From Planctomycetota bacterium (GTDB lineage: Bacteria; Planctomycetota; MHYJ01; JACQXL01), in contig JACQXL010000215.1 in NCBI GenBank assembly GCA_016208805.1, positions 1 to 5,295 on the forward strand: a stretch of DNA of 5,295 bases. The letters are read 5' to 3'. Both the position numbers and the translations under genes were made by a program. The notes below the pieces were generated by a model, which had not been told where the DNA came from, searched no databases, and worked only from the letters and a program-made list of their open reading frames with translations. The first letter of the stretch is position 1, and each line of letters begins with the position of its first letter. Positions 4,639 through 5,295 of the stretch are shown here, one piece after another.

Positions 4639-5295
4639 CTAAAACTTAGTCTCGCTTGAGAAATTAAAGTTATTTATCTTGAGCGTCGGGACGATAAACC
4701 CGCCGCCGCCGAAGAATCCCTTATGCAGTTCGGTCTCCCGGGAGATGAGTTCTACATTGGATAACGCCCTGAGAACGCTTTCGGTGAAGCGCATATTCTT
4801 AACGCCGCGGGTAATGATGCCGTTTTCTATCAGGTAAAGGCCGTTGCGGGTCATTCCGGTCAGGACCATCTTCATCGGTTCCACCAGGTTGGTGTAATGG
4901 AATTCCGAGATGAGCAACCCCTTTTTGGTGGAGGCAATCATCTCGGCAATGGAAGAGTCGCCCGGCTGTAATATGAGCGAAGTCGGCAACGGTCCCTGCG
5001 GGTTGGGCTGGGGCAGTCCGTGGCCGGTGGAATGGGTCCTACGGTCCTTCTTGGCGGTCAGCCGGTCATAGACGACATTCCGGGCGACGCCTTTATCAAT
5101 CAGGGTTACTTTCTGGCGGGGCATACCTTCAAAGTCAAATGGCATCCCCTGAATCAACGGGTGATAGACGTCATCGGTGATGGAAATATTTCCGCCCATA
5201 ACCCTGGAGCCGAGTTTGCCGGACAGGAACGAGCGGCCTTCCTGATAACCAAGGGCGCCGAAGCCGCGGAATGCCATAAAGAAAAGGAATTCCAC
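4639..5295 (-). CDS. pmbA: TldE/PmbA-type protease partner, C-terminal half (partial)
   Basis: This is the non-catalytic partner of TldD in the heterodimeric protease. The reading frame is open to the window edge; the GTG codon at 5295-5293 is taken as an internal Val, because PmbA proteins are about 445 residues and only 219 codons including the stop are seen here. Family marks are GYQEGRSFLSGKLG (visible residues 16-29), FDFEGMPRQKVTLIDKGV (54-71), YDRLTAKKDRRTHSTG (76-91), MTRNGLYLIENGIITRGVKN (148-167), then RFTESVLRALSNVE and the end FIVPTLKINNFNFSS. Where TldD has its second metal His, the aligned stretch is hydrophobic (VEFLFFMAF). Where TldD has CGKG, this protein has GGGG. Loss of the ligands is what the TldE side shows. 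It is first in transcription order of the visible minus-strand genes. The TldE versus TldD assignment is inference from these absences. Confidence 0.92.
   Translation of the reverse strand: MEFLFFMAFRGFGALGYQEGRSFLSGKLGSRVMGGNISITDDVYHPLIQGMPFDFEGMPRQKVTLIDKGVARNVVYDRLTAKKDRRTHSTGHGLPQPNPQGPLPTSLILQPGDSSIAEMIASTKKGLLISEFHYTNLVEPMKMVLTGMTRNGLYLIENGIITRGVKNMRFTESVLRALSNVELISRETELHKGFFGGGGFIVPTLKINNFNFSSETKF

Noticed and set aside
5278..5295. Start of the TldE-like gene at the window edge (GTG)
   Set aside because: The protein would lack the whole N-terminal half of the family; the frame is open to the edge, so it is treated as partial.

Overview
The window reads as a piece of chromosome from an uncultured bacterium with mid GC content. 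It has five protein-coding genes, and almost every gap between them is filled with short-word, inverted-repeat elements. From memory, iterated repeats of this style (for example CTTTGTGTC runs, AATCCGCTT runs and a CATTCTGA...TCAGAATG palindrome) are common in metagenome-assembled genomes of Planctomycetota, Omnitrophota and similar lineages. That is a weak hint at taxonomy, not an assignment. No rRNA, tRNA, transposase or CRISPR array was found.

Left part, plus strand (1-2142). A cloverleaf-like palindrome (1-95) and a small ladder repeat (136-171) precede an unrecognised 264-residue protein with an excellent ribosome binding site (182-976). Two adjacent ladder repeats (985-1040 and 1051-1113) fill the next gap. 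A 337-residue protein follows (1129-2142). Its first two thirds are a stalk of ten-residue repeats (pattern K-[IL]-x-x-x-x-V-T-x-x) interrupted by proline-rich inserts, and it ends in a compact domain of about 115 residues. This is the layout of a phage tail-fibre or comparable fibrous appendage protein. Neither protein has a signal peptide.

Right part, minus strand (5295 to 2232). In transcription order there are three genes. The first is the C-terminal half of a TldE/PmbA-type protein, cut by the window edge. The second is a full-length TldD-type metalloprotease with the HExxxH motif and C-terminal Cys. The third is a GNAT-superfamily acetyltransferase-like protein. The TldE-like and TldD-like genes form the classical heterodimeric protease pair: TldD carries the metal site and TldE is the non-catalytic partner. 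The GNAT gene is probably in the same transcription unit (43-bp gap), but its functional link is unknown.

The most notable feature is the repeats. Five ladder elements use different words but share one architecture: a tandem array of an 8-10 bp word, a very short loop, then an array of the reverse-complement word. They fill most of the intergenic space. Two repeat sequences also enter the GNAT gene: one lies in frame in the linker between its two domains, and one supplies its last seven or eight codons and its stop. Two copies of one family, next to the starts of two different genes, differ mainly by exactly one 9-bp unit. This suggests growth and shrinkage by unit.
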